Shown piece after piece: positions 48,594 to 59,903 of a stretch of DNA of 64,000 bases. The notes beneath the pieces are model-generated. The model was not told where the DNA came from and searched no databases. It saw only the letters and a list, made by a program, of their open reading frames with translations. How positions within the stretch are numbered: the first letter of the stretch is position 1; every line of letters starts with the position of its first letter. This DNA comes from Pterobdella sp. o SKG-2022 (taxonomy: Eukaryota > Annelida > Clitellata > Hirudinida > Piscicolidae): NCBI GenBank assembly GCA_964035795.1, contig OZ038326.1, positions 4,466,889 to 4,530,888 on the forward strand. The letters are read 5' to 3'. A program made the translations under genes and the position numbers.

Positions 48594-50935
48594 CTCATAG
48601 ACGAACATAAAGAGTAGTTAGGAACGAGGGATGGTTGTAGAGAAAGTCTGAATCCTGGAAAAGATCCCAGCAAAAGATTGTGGCATCTTTTCCATGCATC
48701 TTGGTTTCCTGATGCTACTGATATCATGGCTGCAAACCTCTTGAAGAACGAGGCTTTTCGAGTCAGACCCAGCTCCGAGTATATGCTGGATAGTACTGTG
48801 AACTGGATCACCTGGAAGTGTTTGTGATGGTGGTTTATGTGATTGTATCTGTGGTGCTGCATTTTGGTGGCTTATTGGCATTTTTAGCTGCGTGTGTGAA
48901 ACTTTGATGATCAATTAAGTATGTTTTGAATAGGGTTGTGTGTTGATGTAGTTTAGTGGTGTTTAATGCTGATGCATGCAATAAAGAATACCTTTTGCTC
49001 ATCCTTGAGCTCCATACTGACTCTCATGGCGCTCTGCAAAATATCTGCTGCCTCAAGCACTTTCTGTGGTAATTTTATGATGTAGCTGCAGCTTTTAAAT
49101 GGGTTAGTCTAATGATGAACATACTCGGTAGATGGCAAGAAGTCTGGCTGCTTTGAGACTTGCTTCAAACTCCATTATCACAGAATCTTTTGACTGCAAT
49201 TAATATTTAACTGTTGAAACTGGAAGATAAATTTATGTAGGGTTATATAAATATAGCCACTATAAACCACCGCCAACTGACGTCATGGGGTCAAACATGA
49301 AGTCACCTTGGAGTAGTTAATGATGGCTTCTTTATAAAAGGTCAAAATGTCTTCATGCATGAGTTCCTCTGTCTCATAAACTCTACCTGCCAAGTCCAAG
49401 CTCGGAACGCCTGTGAGAAAAATGAAAAAAAAGAATGGAAAGAAAAATTGTATTTGAAATGAGCAAAAAAAATGAGAAACATGAAAAGAACTAAAAAGAA
49501 TATGTTAATATATAGAAAAATATAGCTGGCACTAACTTGAGAAAGGAGTGAAAGGAAGGCTTTTATTGGCTCCTCTCTTGTTGAAGCAGGAGAGATTTCG
49601 GAAAAGAAAAGACCTGGGCACCATCTTCGGTTGAAGGATGATGAAGGATGCGATTGCCAGTCCCTCTTGAGCCCCTATGGTTCATGTTTAAAATTGAATA
49701 TTGCTTATGGTTTCAGATTCCAATGGTTACAACATAAATAGTGAATGAATGATTTGAAACTACCTCCCATCCATAAAAAGTCATTGGAGGCTTTAAGAAG
49801 GTCAAGGCAAGTTTGGTAGTGGAGAGTTGCCTCACCTGGAACACCAGCCAACAAACATAAGTCTCCCAAGTGCTTCCGAAATCTTCCCAAGCATCTCTTT
49901 TTGTATGATCGGTGGTTCGGAGGGTATGTTCTTAAGAAAAGATTGTAATGTAATTTGAAAATTTTTAATCAATGAATTTTAAATTTTATCATATTTAACA
50001 AAATAAATAAAAAAACTATTTCAGAATCCAAAATAGAAAGCAAAATACTAACTTGTTTTCTAACTCTTGAAGGAATATTTTGTTGACTTTTTCAAAAGGG
50101 GTCATCAGTAAGGTCATATTGTCCATCCTCTCCAAAGATCGATCAAGCCTCTTTGATTCTAACACCCAGAACAATGATGTTAAAAAATCAGCCATTTTTT
50201 CCTCAAGTTCTTCAAAAGTTGGTTGATGAGGAAAACACCATATATTGGTGTAAGACTCACCATTTGCCTGCAAATAATTTCAAGCAATAGGTATTTTATA
50301 AAATTTATTAAAATAATGGTGAATTTTGTGAAAAATATTGGGCCAGTTAAAATTTTTTTTTGATTATTAATGAAGAAGGGTACTTGTTTGTGGATGGGTG
50401 GTTTGGTGTTGTAGGTGCTTGGAAGATTATTATTATTATTGACAACATTTTTCATTGCTTTCTTATTTCTTTCTTCTGATTCATCTTTATTTTCAGTGTA
50501 GAAAACAAAATTTTTCATTTCACCCAATGAATCATCTGTTTGTGGACTAAACCTACCATTGTTGTCAATCAAAATCAAAACTGAGTCTAAGAGAGTTTCT
50601 TGGTATTCAGATTTATTTTTCTTGTGCAGTTGTAGATATGCATTTTTGTTGTCTTCTGCCTTGTGGTCTCGCAGATTGCACTGACCAACGTGGATTAGCC
50701 CCAAAGCTTTGCGGTGTGCTTGAAAAACACCCCAAGCATTTTTCTCTTTACTATATTCATTTTTATATACAAGTTTTATTTTTCTAGTAGGTTTGCTTAG
50801 TGTAAAAGTTCTAAAACTAGAAAGAATTTTTTGAATATTATCAAATACTGCAGGTTGAATTTCATTGCCAATCTGCTGAATCAAAACTAATAAACTAGCA
50901 TGATTTTCTGCAGTTTGTGAATAATCCGGAATCAT
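39398..50935 (-). CDS. TRAPPC9: Trafficking protein particle complex subunit 9 (NIBP)
   Basis: TRAPPC9 belongs to the TRAPPII complex at the Golgi (Rab exchange, tethering). Exons that join in phase: 50935-50384, 50267-50053, 49930-49764, 49674-49537, 49410-49307, 49193-49125, 49063-48992, 48811 to about 48607, 48370-48280, 47970-47794, 47501-47441, 47212-47134, 46970-46876, 42595-42469, 42410-42120, 42061-41984, 41835-41115 and 41011-40865. A poorly resolved part at about 40660-40550 follows, then about 39943-39766, and the last exon 39568-39398. Family matches are MIPDYSQTAENHASLLVLIQ, WGVFQAHRKALGLI, FWVLESKRLDRSLERMD, RSYKKRCLGRFRKHLGDLC, LTRKASFFKRFAAM, MHELVYSSTK, FIYSPFIPL and EIEWVKGDMGYVELTLHNPL. 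The order is that of the family, from N- to C-terminus. The exon at 41835-41115 carries a long Gly/Asp/Glu and Thr-rich insertion. Intron 46875-42596 contains a LINE. Confidence 0.92.
43085..46690 (-). mobile_element. RTE-like non-LTR retrotransposon (LINE), nearly full length
   Basis: The element runs right to left. It has a G+C-richer 5' region (46690-46229), one long reading frame (46228-43115), a short 3' UTR, and a tail of ATG/GTT triplets (about 43110-43085). A short simple-repeat tail in place of poly(A) is typical of the RTE group. It sits in a TRAPPC9 intron in the same orientation as the gene. The composition is clearly richer in G+C than the surroundings. Confidence 0.85.
43115..46228 (-). 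pseudogene. LINE endonuclease-reverse transcriptase, broken by three TGA codons
   Basis: One frame of about 1038 codons runs without a frameshift but has in-frame TGA codons at 44164-44162, 44017-44015 and 43621-43619. The N-terminal apurinic-type endonuclease shows CVQETRW, CGDFNGHIG, DYMLCRRRLL and SQHKLVV. The reverse transcriptase shows CIPLDWQCSYIVNLYKGKGD, GFMPGRCTTDAIFILRQL, FVDLEKAFDRVPG, and the catalytic box LLYADDLVI just after the first stop. Next come a Cys/His-rich segment (CEGCKSWVHKKCCG) and the usual C-terminal MLYSSETWSL and RLRGFGHVVRSS motifs. The codon at 46228 is GTG and follows a stop closely, so the true start is not settled. A recent loss of function is likely. Confidence 0.85.
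46975..46999. repeat. (TG)n microsatellite next to a TRAPPC9 acceptor
   Basis: About 12 TG units lie directly upstream (on the minus strand) of the acceptor of the exon 46970-46876. The CA-rich strand serves as the region before the AG. Confidence 0.9.
47214..47281. repeat. (TG)n microsatellite forming a TRAPPC9 splice acceptor
   Basis: About 34 TG units. On the minus strand the CA run ends in ACAG, which is the predicted acceptor of the exon 47212-47134. Confidence 0.9.
48555..48591. repeat. (CA)n microsatellite just inside a TRAPPC9 intron
   Basis: About 18 CA units lie close to the uncertain donor (about 48607) of the exon that starts at 48811. Confidence 0.9.
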
Positions 50936-52199
50936 AGTTTCTCACAATACATTCAGATTCCTTTATTTTTTAAAAATTAAACTACCATGCAAAAAAATTT
51001 ATACATTTTATAATAAAATACGCATGCTTTTAAATTAAAATAATGTTTACCAAAACCATAATAAAGTTTAGGGTGAGTAAAATAAAAATCGCACTTGATC
51101 CAGTAATAATAACAAACAATTTAAAAGTAAACTCCATTAAAAGTTGCATCTGATGTTTTCAAAATGAAGTGTTTTTTACTGATTTTTTAAAGTACTCGTT
51201 TTAGAAAAAAATATATTCGAATTTTCAAATAGCCTTTTAAATCTGATTTCACAAAAGTAAAAATTTTTCATTACATTCTCGTTCTCTTTAATTGTCTTTA
51301 CTTTCGCCTTTTCGCCAAATTTGCTTTCACCTTTTATTTGCAATTCTTAACTCTGAATTTCAAATTTTCTATACCCACTCGATCTTTTCAAATAATCTCA
51401 AAACATTTTTAAGCGGTTTGTCTAGAGCGCTTTGAAACGTTGAGACAAGTTGCTTAATTTTTATAATTATGTCAAATAATCTTTTCTATCTTATGGTATT
51501 ATATTTGGTATATATAATATATCAATAAGAAATTACACTAAATCACTTTACAAAATCGCGTGTAACTATTATGAGTTAGAGTATTAAAACAGCGTCGTGT
51601 ACTTTTAAAATGACTATTATTTAGATAATTTTTTTAATTCTAAAAATTTTTTTGAACACGAAAGAGTTATTTATTCAGTCGCAAAAAGAGAAGTGCCTTT
51701 TAAAACATGCCTATTTCCTTAACGAAACACCAAGTTGATGGTCGACTCACATATACACTGTTTCACGTTTGCTGATACAATATGTATGTTTCAATGAACT
51801 TTCCCAATATGCTGTTTATCTTATGTTTTGACTTGTCTTTATTTTTGAAAGCTTACTGCATTTTGAATAGATTTTGTTACTACGAGTTTTAAAAAAAATC
51901 AATAAACAGCACGTTTTTTTTACTAAGGGTTGGGATTTTTGAAAGATCTATCTCGAAGTCGGTCTTTATACTCAGAGCGATTGAGAAGAACTGTTAAAAC
52001 CATTTCTAGATTTCTTTTGTTACTCAAAAAAAGTTTGTTTAAGGTCTTTTGACTTACCAGGAAATCATAATTTAACTTTCGTATCTGCGAGATTTAATCC
52101 GCGCTACGCTTCACATGTCAAAGTCCTCTCATTTTTTGGTCAAAAAGACCATCTCAATATTCTGAATGTCACGCTTGAAAAAAACTTTTCATAATGAAA

Positions 52200-52680
52200 A
52201 TCATCGTTTGTTAGACGTTACACATCTAGTAAATCATGGCCAGATCGTTTCGTTTAAGGCGGTTGAATGTGAGTTAAGTTAGAGCCCATGTTTCAGTAGC
52301 ATAAAACATAACTGGAAAGATACGGCCACTGTTCAAAAAAGTTAAATGGCAATTATTAAGTAGTTGATGAAACTAACCCCAGGCAGAATCGCAACGTGTT
52401 TTTGAAGCAACCTTAATTCCAACCTATATAAAATGTTGTATTAATAGCAGAAATCCAGTGTTTCCCTTCCAGTCATCACTACCAACAGGCAGAGCTCTAC
52501 CAAGGCAGCAACCACATTTTAAGTCAAAGAAGCTTCTATGCTACTGCATTTCTTGTTTGCAGCCAGATTTCTATCTATACTTTTCTGACATACACACGGA
52601 GATACTACACAGATTTTTTCAACACAACAAGCTTCAAACTAGAAATCATTAGCTGTTTTTTTATCCACATTCAGACACAA
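52200..52680 (-). mobile_element. Decayed fragment of the same LINE family
   Basis: Plus-strand stretches such as AAATCATGGCCAGATCGTTT and GTTTCAGTAGCATAAAACAT line up with 43450-43530 of the LINE (AATCATAGCCAAATCATTG and GTTTCAGAAGAGTACAGCAT). The similarity continues towards the Cys-rich part. Many substitutions and indels point to an old copy. Confidence 0.6.
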
Positions 52681-52756
52681 CCCTTTTTGTTCCGTTTTAA
52701 ACTTTGTCAAAAACAAACTTTCATAATGTGTTTAATTAATTTCAAACCCTCATAAT

Positions 52757-52808
52757 AATCATCATTCTATTTAGAGCCCATTTTCTTCAGCAGAGGGTAG
52801 GGCATAAT
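52757..52808 (-). repeat. Orphan LINE 3' end with tail
   Basis: ATTTAGAGCCCATTTTC and TCAGCAGAGGGTA are nearly identical to 43110-43143, and are preceded by an ATA/ATC triplet tail. Only about 50 bases of the element are present, as in a strongly 5'-truncated insertion. Confidence 0.65.
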
Positions 52809-53065
52809 AAGAACTGTCAAAAGCACCACCTTTGCAATTATATAAACTCACTATAAGATTTCTGTCATTCAAAATGTAGATGGCTCAAAGATTATGAAAA
52901 AATCATATTTTTTTCATTGAAATTGTTGAAAAACGGGTTCTAGAATTATATAAATTTAAAAAATAATTCTGCTTGAAATTTTATTTAGAAATTACTGTCA
53001 GCATCTTCAATTAATGGTTTAGTACAAAACAAATGAGAATAATAAAAACTTTGAAATGAAATGTG

Positions 53066-54176
53066 CTAATTAGGTTTAGTGACTCTTCTGATTTTAGTCA
53101 TTGGTTTGCCACCCAATCCACATGTACCCACCCCCACCTTTCCTTCTGTCTGCTCAGGGGATGCAAATATGCTTTTCTTCACTTTGCCTTTGTTTGTTTT
53201 TGAAAACAACTGTAAAAAATATTTTGATGCCAATAATGAACATTTTTAGTGATGTAACATTATCAAGAAATTTTTTGAAACTTTCATTTGACCTTAGAAT
53301 TAAATTGCTGCCATTTATTTTTTTCTTTTTCTCGTTCATCTTCATGCTCCTTCAACCTTTGAGCCTTTTTGAGGAATCTTTTTCTTTTTTGTTCTAAACC
53401 TGCAGCTGAATGATCTTTTCTGTTCGAGCAGTTTAAAATATTAAACAATGCAAACACTACAACTATATTAAAGATAAGATGACTTATCTGACCTGGATTT
53501 TGACTTAGAAACATAGGCAGGTTCTTCAGGGTCTGCAGCTCTAAGGCTTGCTAGATCAACAATTTCTGTCAGCTCATACCTTCAAATTCAAATGAAAATT
53601 ATATTGATGTATTACAAAGAAATCTTTCCCACCTATCAAAGATAACAGTACATGTGTCATCTTCTAGTATTTCACCAATTCTTGCTGGGTAATATCTGAA
53701 AAAATTATTCATTTTAATAATAATTAACAGATAAATTTTGAAAATTTTGACTTACTGTTTGTCTTTAGACCAGATGGCTTTACAGCGATCAGAGACTTTC
53801 CATTTAAGTTCTGAGCCTTTTTTTGAAGCATTTGACCCCACTAGTGACTCAGTCAAAGATATCATTTCCTGCAAAAAAAATTCAAATGTAATATGTGAAT
53901 AAATTAGAAATTTATTTGTTAAATACTAACTTCTAAATCTTTTTTGAGCTTCGGCAATTCCTCATTGTCGGGATCGGCTTCTATGGCAGCCTCCACCTAA
54001 AATCGCAAACTAAACTTTATATAATAAAAGTTACATTGAATATTTTTCATATTAAAATTAAATTTTAATTAAATGTAAATTTTTTTTAAAAATCGTAAAA
54101 AAAGTTATATATCTCAAAATACTTGTTGGAGTTGTAGTCGGTAACTTGACAAATTTGTAACTAACTCTTCCGTCAT
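53066..54176 (-). CDS. SMNDC1: Survival motor neuron domain-containing protein 1 (SPF30)
   Basis: SPF30 is a nuclear splicing factor needed for spliceosome assembly. Its Tudor domain binds symmetrically dimethylated arginines. Seven exons join in phase: 54176-54123, 53996-53931, 53868-53756, 53695-53633, 53579-53493, 53419-53293 and 53209-53066, giving 217 residues (human 238). The N-terminus (MTEELVTNLSSYRLQLQQ) and KLKKDLEEMISLTESL match the family. The Tudor domain starts at WKVSDRCKAIWSKDKQYYPA and runs through CTVIFDRYE. The C-terminal part is a charged helix (KRFLKKAQRLKEHEDERE, KWQQFNSK), then KKSIFASPE and GKVGVGTCGLGGKPMT. It looks complete and functional. Confidence 0.95.
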
Positions 54177-57100
54177 CTTTGAAAATGTTTATTTGTCGAT
54201 GAAATATAATAGAAAGGTTGTTATAAGCAAATTATAAAGCCAAACGAGAATGGCTAATTCAGAAATAAACAAAACTCAAAGAACAAGAAATATGAACGAT
54301 AAAATATAAATAAAAGCTAATATTTTCTATTATTTTAATTATTTTTCAACAATTCCATCTTAAATAAAAAACAATATTTCAGTTAAAGAATATTTCTTTT
54401 CCGATAGTGTCCGGATAAAAGAATTTTCAAAGCATTTTTCGCTTCGTAAAAGCACACTAATTAAATAAAGGTTTTTAGAAAAAATGGAATATGCAAGAAA
54501 ACTAAGTTATAAAATTGAAGAAATTCAAAAATAAAAGTCAAAAAAAAAGCAGGTTTAGGAGAGTGGAAAGTAGAAACGACGCAAGTTAAGAGCAAGAAGA
54601 CAATTTACCAGATTCAAACCCTATTAGAATATAAGAGTACATTTATTGGTTCAATACTGTAAAAATAAAAAATATCTATAAAACACATATCTCGAAAGAT
54701 TGATGTTTAAAAACTCATCATGGCAATTTTGTCAGAAGGATCTCAAAAATATTGTTATAAAAGCGTTCTCTAACGAGCTATTTTAAACATTTCATGAAAA
54801 AAATTGTAGAACTGCACATAAACTAATTTAAAAAAGCAAATCAACAAAATAAAAAAACAAAAAACAGTCACATTCAACAGAACACCCTGACAATGTTTCT
54901 TATGAGTTTGTAATAAAATAAATATTGGCCTTTGGGTTTTCAAGCTTGATTCATCATTTAAGCTCTTTTTCTCTTTTTGCTATTGTGCTTTTTACAGCTT
55001 TCCAATTAATTTTACCTGCAATTAATAATCTTTATATACACCAATCTGTTGATCTACATAACAGAAAAAAAGTACCAATTTTATATATTTGCTAATCATT
55101 TATATTGCACTGATAATAATTGTATATTAGAAGTAGTCGGAGGTTTATGGTTTGGGAGGGTCTCTTTCATTTATTTTCGCACTTAAACTGAAGAAATTGC
55201 TCATGAAGATATATTATTTTCACTCAAAAATAACCCTATATTTTTTATTGCAAACTTTCTTTTCCAGTAATTAAACGTATATTGATTCAAGTGAGAAATG
55301 AAAACTGATTTTTCAATTAATATATACATTTTACATAACAAAATTATCAAATACAGAAACTTCAAAAACCTGAATTTTTCCTTGTTTAAAGACATTTTTA
55401 AACTTAAAAAAATAAAAATAGGATGTTTTTAATTGCTGAATTTTTGATTTCTAAGATATCATATTTGAATTTTTTTCATTTTATTTTTGAATTTCTTTTT
55501 TCACAACTTAAAGAAATAATTTTTAGCTAAATTACGAGTTTGCAAAAAATCAATGTAAAAGGGCACGTTATCAATGGAAGATAAAGCAATAAAAAAAGTT
55601 CAGTGAAGGTTTTGAGCCGAGCCATATGTGAAGTATTCTAAAATTCCTTTCTACAGTGTATGAAACTATTAGTAAAAATGCCTAGAAATGGCGAAAACCT
55701 TACATATTTCAGTTTCCGGATTTTTGAAAGTCTAATGTTTATGAATGGCGATATTGGAATTTTTGGACGTCGAAGACACTTTGACAAAAGCAAATAAAAT
55801 GCATTGCAATATATTCGTCAAAGCACCACAATATTCCTGTGCCTTGATTGATGGCATTGTGTGCAATAAAAACAATAAGAATAACAAAAATAAAATAAAT
55901 AAAAAAATCATGACTTGTGAAAATAATATGTTTTCAGTAATTTAAGTAAATATTTCATTTAAATTAAGTTTTTTTTTATTTGTATCAATGTTAGATATTT
56001 TGATGCTTTTCAATTATGAAAAAATCATTTCCAATACTTCTGCCAATGCACAGTCAAAAATTAAAAACAAATTCTATTGTTTTTAATCTACCTTAGTTCT
56101 CGCAAGTAAATTTGTAAAAAGCTTTTTTATTGAAACTGTCTTTTACTCGGTGCAATTCACTTTTAAAAGTTGAAAATAGATCGAAATAAAAATTAAAGCT
56201 GAAATTAAAAGGCAGCTTTTAGAGTTTTTTCAAATAGAAAAGTTTTTTTTAAAATAACATTTAGTAAGATTTTCAGAGAAAAAAGAAAGAAAAGAGCAAT
56301 TATATTTTAATTAATTTTCAAAACCAATTCGAAATTTTCAAGTCAGATAAGAACAAAATTATGGCTTTATAAATAAATTAATAAGCTATTCAACTGAAAA
56401 TTAGATTTAAAAGACACCAGTTTACAAAACCCCATCTGAGCAAACTTTTCGGTTTAAAAACAAATAATGAGTTGAAGTATTAAACTTTGTGTATTTATTA
56501 ATAATCCAACATAGGGTTGTAGTAATGGTCGAGACAGAAAATTCTGGATCAATTGCATTTAACGGTCGAATATGTCTTAATGCTTGCGAAGGTTTTTATG
56601 GATGTTTCAAAAGGGTATAAAACTGAATTATTCATTAAAAAAAGATATTAAAATGTCAAGAAAACTCTAACGTTTGATTTTTAAAAATTTCATTATAAAA
56701 TTAGGAAGGCAAAACGCTGCAAAAATATTGTACATTTCTTACGAAGAAAAAATATTGGAAGCAACAAGACTGAAGGAATTGCTGGCATGGTGCACAGACT
56801 TTGGGGTTAATGGGTACTTGTCGTGAGCTTAATGCTGATTTGGACAATCACTTTTATTAATCTTTTCCGGCGTTTGTCTGTTATTGAAAATATGGAAACA
56901 ATTTATTTGCATGTGTCAATACTGAAAAGAATTTTTGTAAGAAACTTTTATATTAGAAAATTTTTTTTGAAGTTTTCTCATGAAGGCTAAATGTTTGCGC
57001 CAATGTTTGGTTGACAAACAGCAGAGAAAAAATATAAAAAAGCAGTAGAAATCTGGACATTTAAACATTTCTTCTGGTTCATCCGCATTTTTCCCACAAA

Positions 57101-59520
57101 CCTCAACATTTTTTGGATTGTTGGATGCATTCTGAAGAAGTTACAGAAAATTGATGCAAAATTTCAAAAGTATTTTCTTTTAATACTTTCATTTCTTTTA
57201 AAATCTTCAATGAAATTTCCTAATTAAAAATTTCAACGTTGAAACGACGCAAATTTTCTTTGCGTGACATGCAACAATAAAAGACACACAACGTGGGTTC
57301 GGCGAATCCACTAAGTCTTTCGCTATGTTGAACGTCATGAAAGGTAGACTCGAAGAATCCATTTCTTTTGAGTTATTTAATCAAAAATAATCTCTGTTTT
57401 GAAATTCGCCATTTTTAATTTTTAAAATTTGTTAAAATTATAGAATATTAAACAAAAGGCATAAAAAATGTTAGATTTAAAAAATCAAATTTTTTTTCCA
57501 TCATACTCCTTTTGTCATTAGTTATATTTTTTTATTATTTGCAATTATTTTTCAAAATAAAAATTATTCCTTTTATTCGATTCAAACCAAACACTTCTCA
57601 TAACTAATAATACGAAGCTGTTCCTAAGTTGAACTTAAATTCTCAAGTATACAAAGTTCTTAATATTCTTATATTTTTTTATTTTCGATATTATTATCAT
57701 CATTATTATCAATTATTATTCTCATGATTAATTATTATTTTTCATACTGTTATTATTAGTTATTTATTTCTTACTGATTGCTATTATTAATTCATGCCAA
57801 TAGGAGAACATTTCGCGATCAGTTCCAGCTATTAATTTTCAATTTGAATTTTGATATGATGTATCGTTGCCATTAACACTACCCACTCTTTCTATTATTA
57901 TCTCTTTTAATTATTGTTATTATTATTGTTTAAATTTTAACATAGTATACTTACTGGAGTTGAAACTACTACCGTAGTCTTACCAAGATCCTAGGGTAGT
58001 AGAGTCCGTACTATTCATTTTGGGCCAAAACTCATTTAAAAATTATTACTTTTGTAATTATTTTTATTATTATTTTTCATTTCCATTGTTACGACGAGTG
58101 AATTTCAAGAAGGCACAGGGATAAAGATTTTGAATTAAAAAAATTTTTTTTCAAAACTTTTAAAATAATGAGTGGAAGGTTTTGACTGCTTTTCGGTTTG
58201 ATATGACCGTGAATATATTAAACAAACTCATGAAATTGAAAAAAAATATTTTCTTCAAAGCTATACAAAAAAAAATTTTGAAAAAACTTAATGATAAAGC
58301 ATAACTAATTGAAAAACAATTTGATTAAAAAAAGTAAAAAAATGCAAAAACTGACTAATACATAATTCTTGTCAGTTTTTGGCACGCTTCCAACTTTCTG
58401 GAAACTTGCCAGCAATCTTTTATTTTGGCTGATGTAGTTGTATGAACTTGTGTTACACGTGGCAAAAGTTGGAATTGTGTACGTGAGTGATTTTGTGGAA
58501 AAAATTCAAAATACAAAAGCAGTTACTTACAACAATAAATTTTATGAATTAAATTTTCACCTGGGACTAAAATTCTTAGAAAAAACTTTCGCATCACTCC
58601 CTCTTCTTCCTCTTCGTCATCTTCATCTTTTTGTTACCACCTTCCATACTCAAACATAACCACTTCATATTTGACAAAACCTCGCAGCAATAGAGTACCA
58701 AATTTTTTGCAAAGATGAAGTCATTCAAACTATTTCCGGTTCAGTGCAGTTGCCGTAATGTTCGCAGCCACACCATCCCGATAAAAAACAGAATTAGTAT
58801 TTTAACTTTATTGATTTATTAAAATTTTTAATTTTTTTCTCTGAAACATGTACCCCATATGAAACAAAAAATCTTGGAAATACACCACTAAAGCTTAAAA
58901 ATGGATTCTGATGTGGTGATTAAAGGTGCATTAAAATCGCCACCACATCTCTTAATTGCGTCATCGATGATTAATTAACAGACAGCTTCTTAATTTATTG
59001 GGGGTCTTTAATATATCGGAATTTCATACGTTGGTGGGTAGTTTGGGGAGTCTTTTTGGGGGAGAGTAGGGTTGGTACTGTTTAAGGGAATTATTTTTTG
59101 GTAGGTAGTTTTGGTTTGTGCTATTATGGTCGGTATTTTTTGGTGGGTACTATTTTTCTAATGGCTACTATTTTGGTGAGTACACTAATGAATAATATTG
59201 TCATCAGGAAGAGTTGTAAAAATATAATTAAATTCATGTTTTTTAGTTTCTTTTGTAAAGTTGCACTTGTTGATCACATGAGTGAGTTATGGAGGCTTGG
59301 ATTGGCAGTGAAATTGGCTGTTTGTTGATGGGGATGCACTGGACTCAAATGTTATTAAAGCAAAAATGCATGCAATTTAAATTGTCGATGCTTTCAAGTT
59401 TGTGAAGAAACTTTTTATTCAACCGTCAAATTTAAAAATAAACAAAATTGTTTGAATTGTTTGTAATAATCAAAAATAAAATATTCATTCTAATTTTCTT
59501 GAACTTGCGAAAGTACCTAG
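54177..59520. other. Gene-poor AT-rich region upstream of SMNDC1
   Basis: About 5 kb without a recognisable exon, RNA gene or transposon. There are only short random open frames. A degenerate G/T-rich repeat with GGTA and TATTTT elements lies at about 59020-59200. Confidence 0.5.
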
Positions 59521-59555
59521 CACACTGAAAGCATTTTCTCTCTGAATGGCCATAC

Positions 59556-59903
59556 TTATAGCTTGAAGTAGGAAGGAGATTGACCGCGGTTCTCCTGTTT
59601 CTGAGCTATTTTTTTCCCGATCTCTCTTATCAATCTTAGTACGTTTGGACCCCAAGAACCAAAAGTTTCAACTCCGATTGGTATAACTTCATAATCTGCT
59701 GAAAAGTTGCGGTATTTTGTCAGCTTAGCTGTCTCCGCGCTTTCAGCTACTTTTCCTGGAATAGCTGAAGAAATTTTTATGTGGCTGGGGGCGATGGTGT
59801 CACTACAAGTGAAATCCCACACTATAGTACGACCATTTTTCCAAGGGTAAATTGTCATCCTATCTGGACGTTTTCCATTAGAACTCTCATTATTGAATTT
59901 CAT
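59556..59903 (-). pseudogene. Fragment of a transposon-encoded nuclease-like protein
   Basis: An open frame of 115 residues contains RPDRMTIYPWKNGRTIVWDF followed by TCSDT, KYRNFSADYEVIPIGVETFG and SWGPNVLRLIREIGKKI. The pattern RPD...PW..G....WD.TCSDT, then VPI.VETLGSWGP and IG.RI, is one I know from the C-terminal part of many invertebrate retroelement proteins. There the spaced acidic residues resemble a PD-(D/E)XK nuclease fold. The N-terminal part of such proteins is missing, so this is a truncated copy. I cannot name the parent element. Confidence 0.5.

Larger units (their letters stand above)
50936..53065. other. TRAPPC9 5' flank and SMNDC1 3' flank, with LINE relics
   Basis: The stretch before about 52.2 kb is AT-rich and featureless. 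The rest is taken up by decayed pieces of the RTE-like LINE. The TRAPPC9 promoter should lie just above 50935, but I see no clear motif. Confidence 0.5.
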
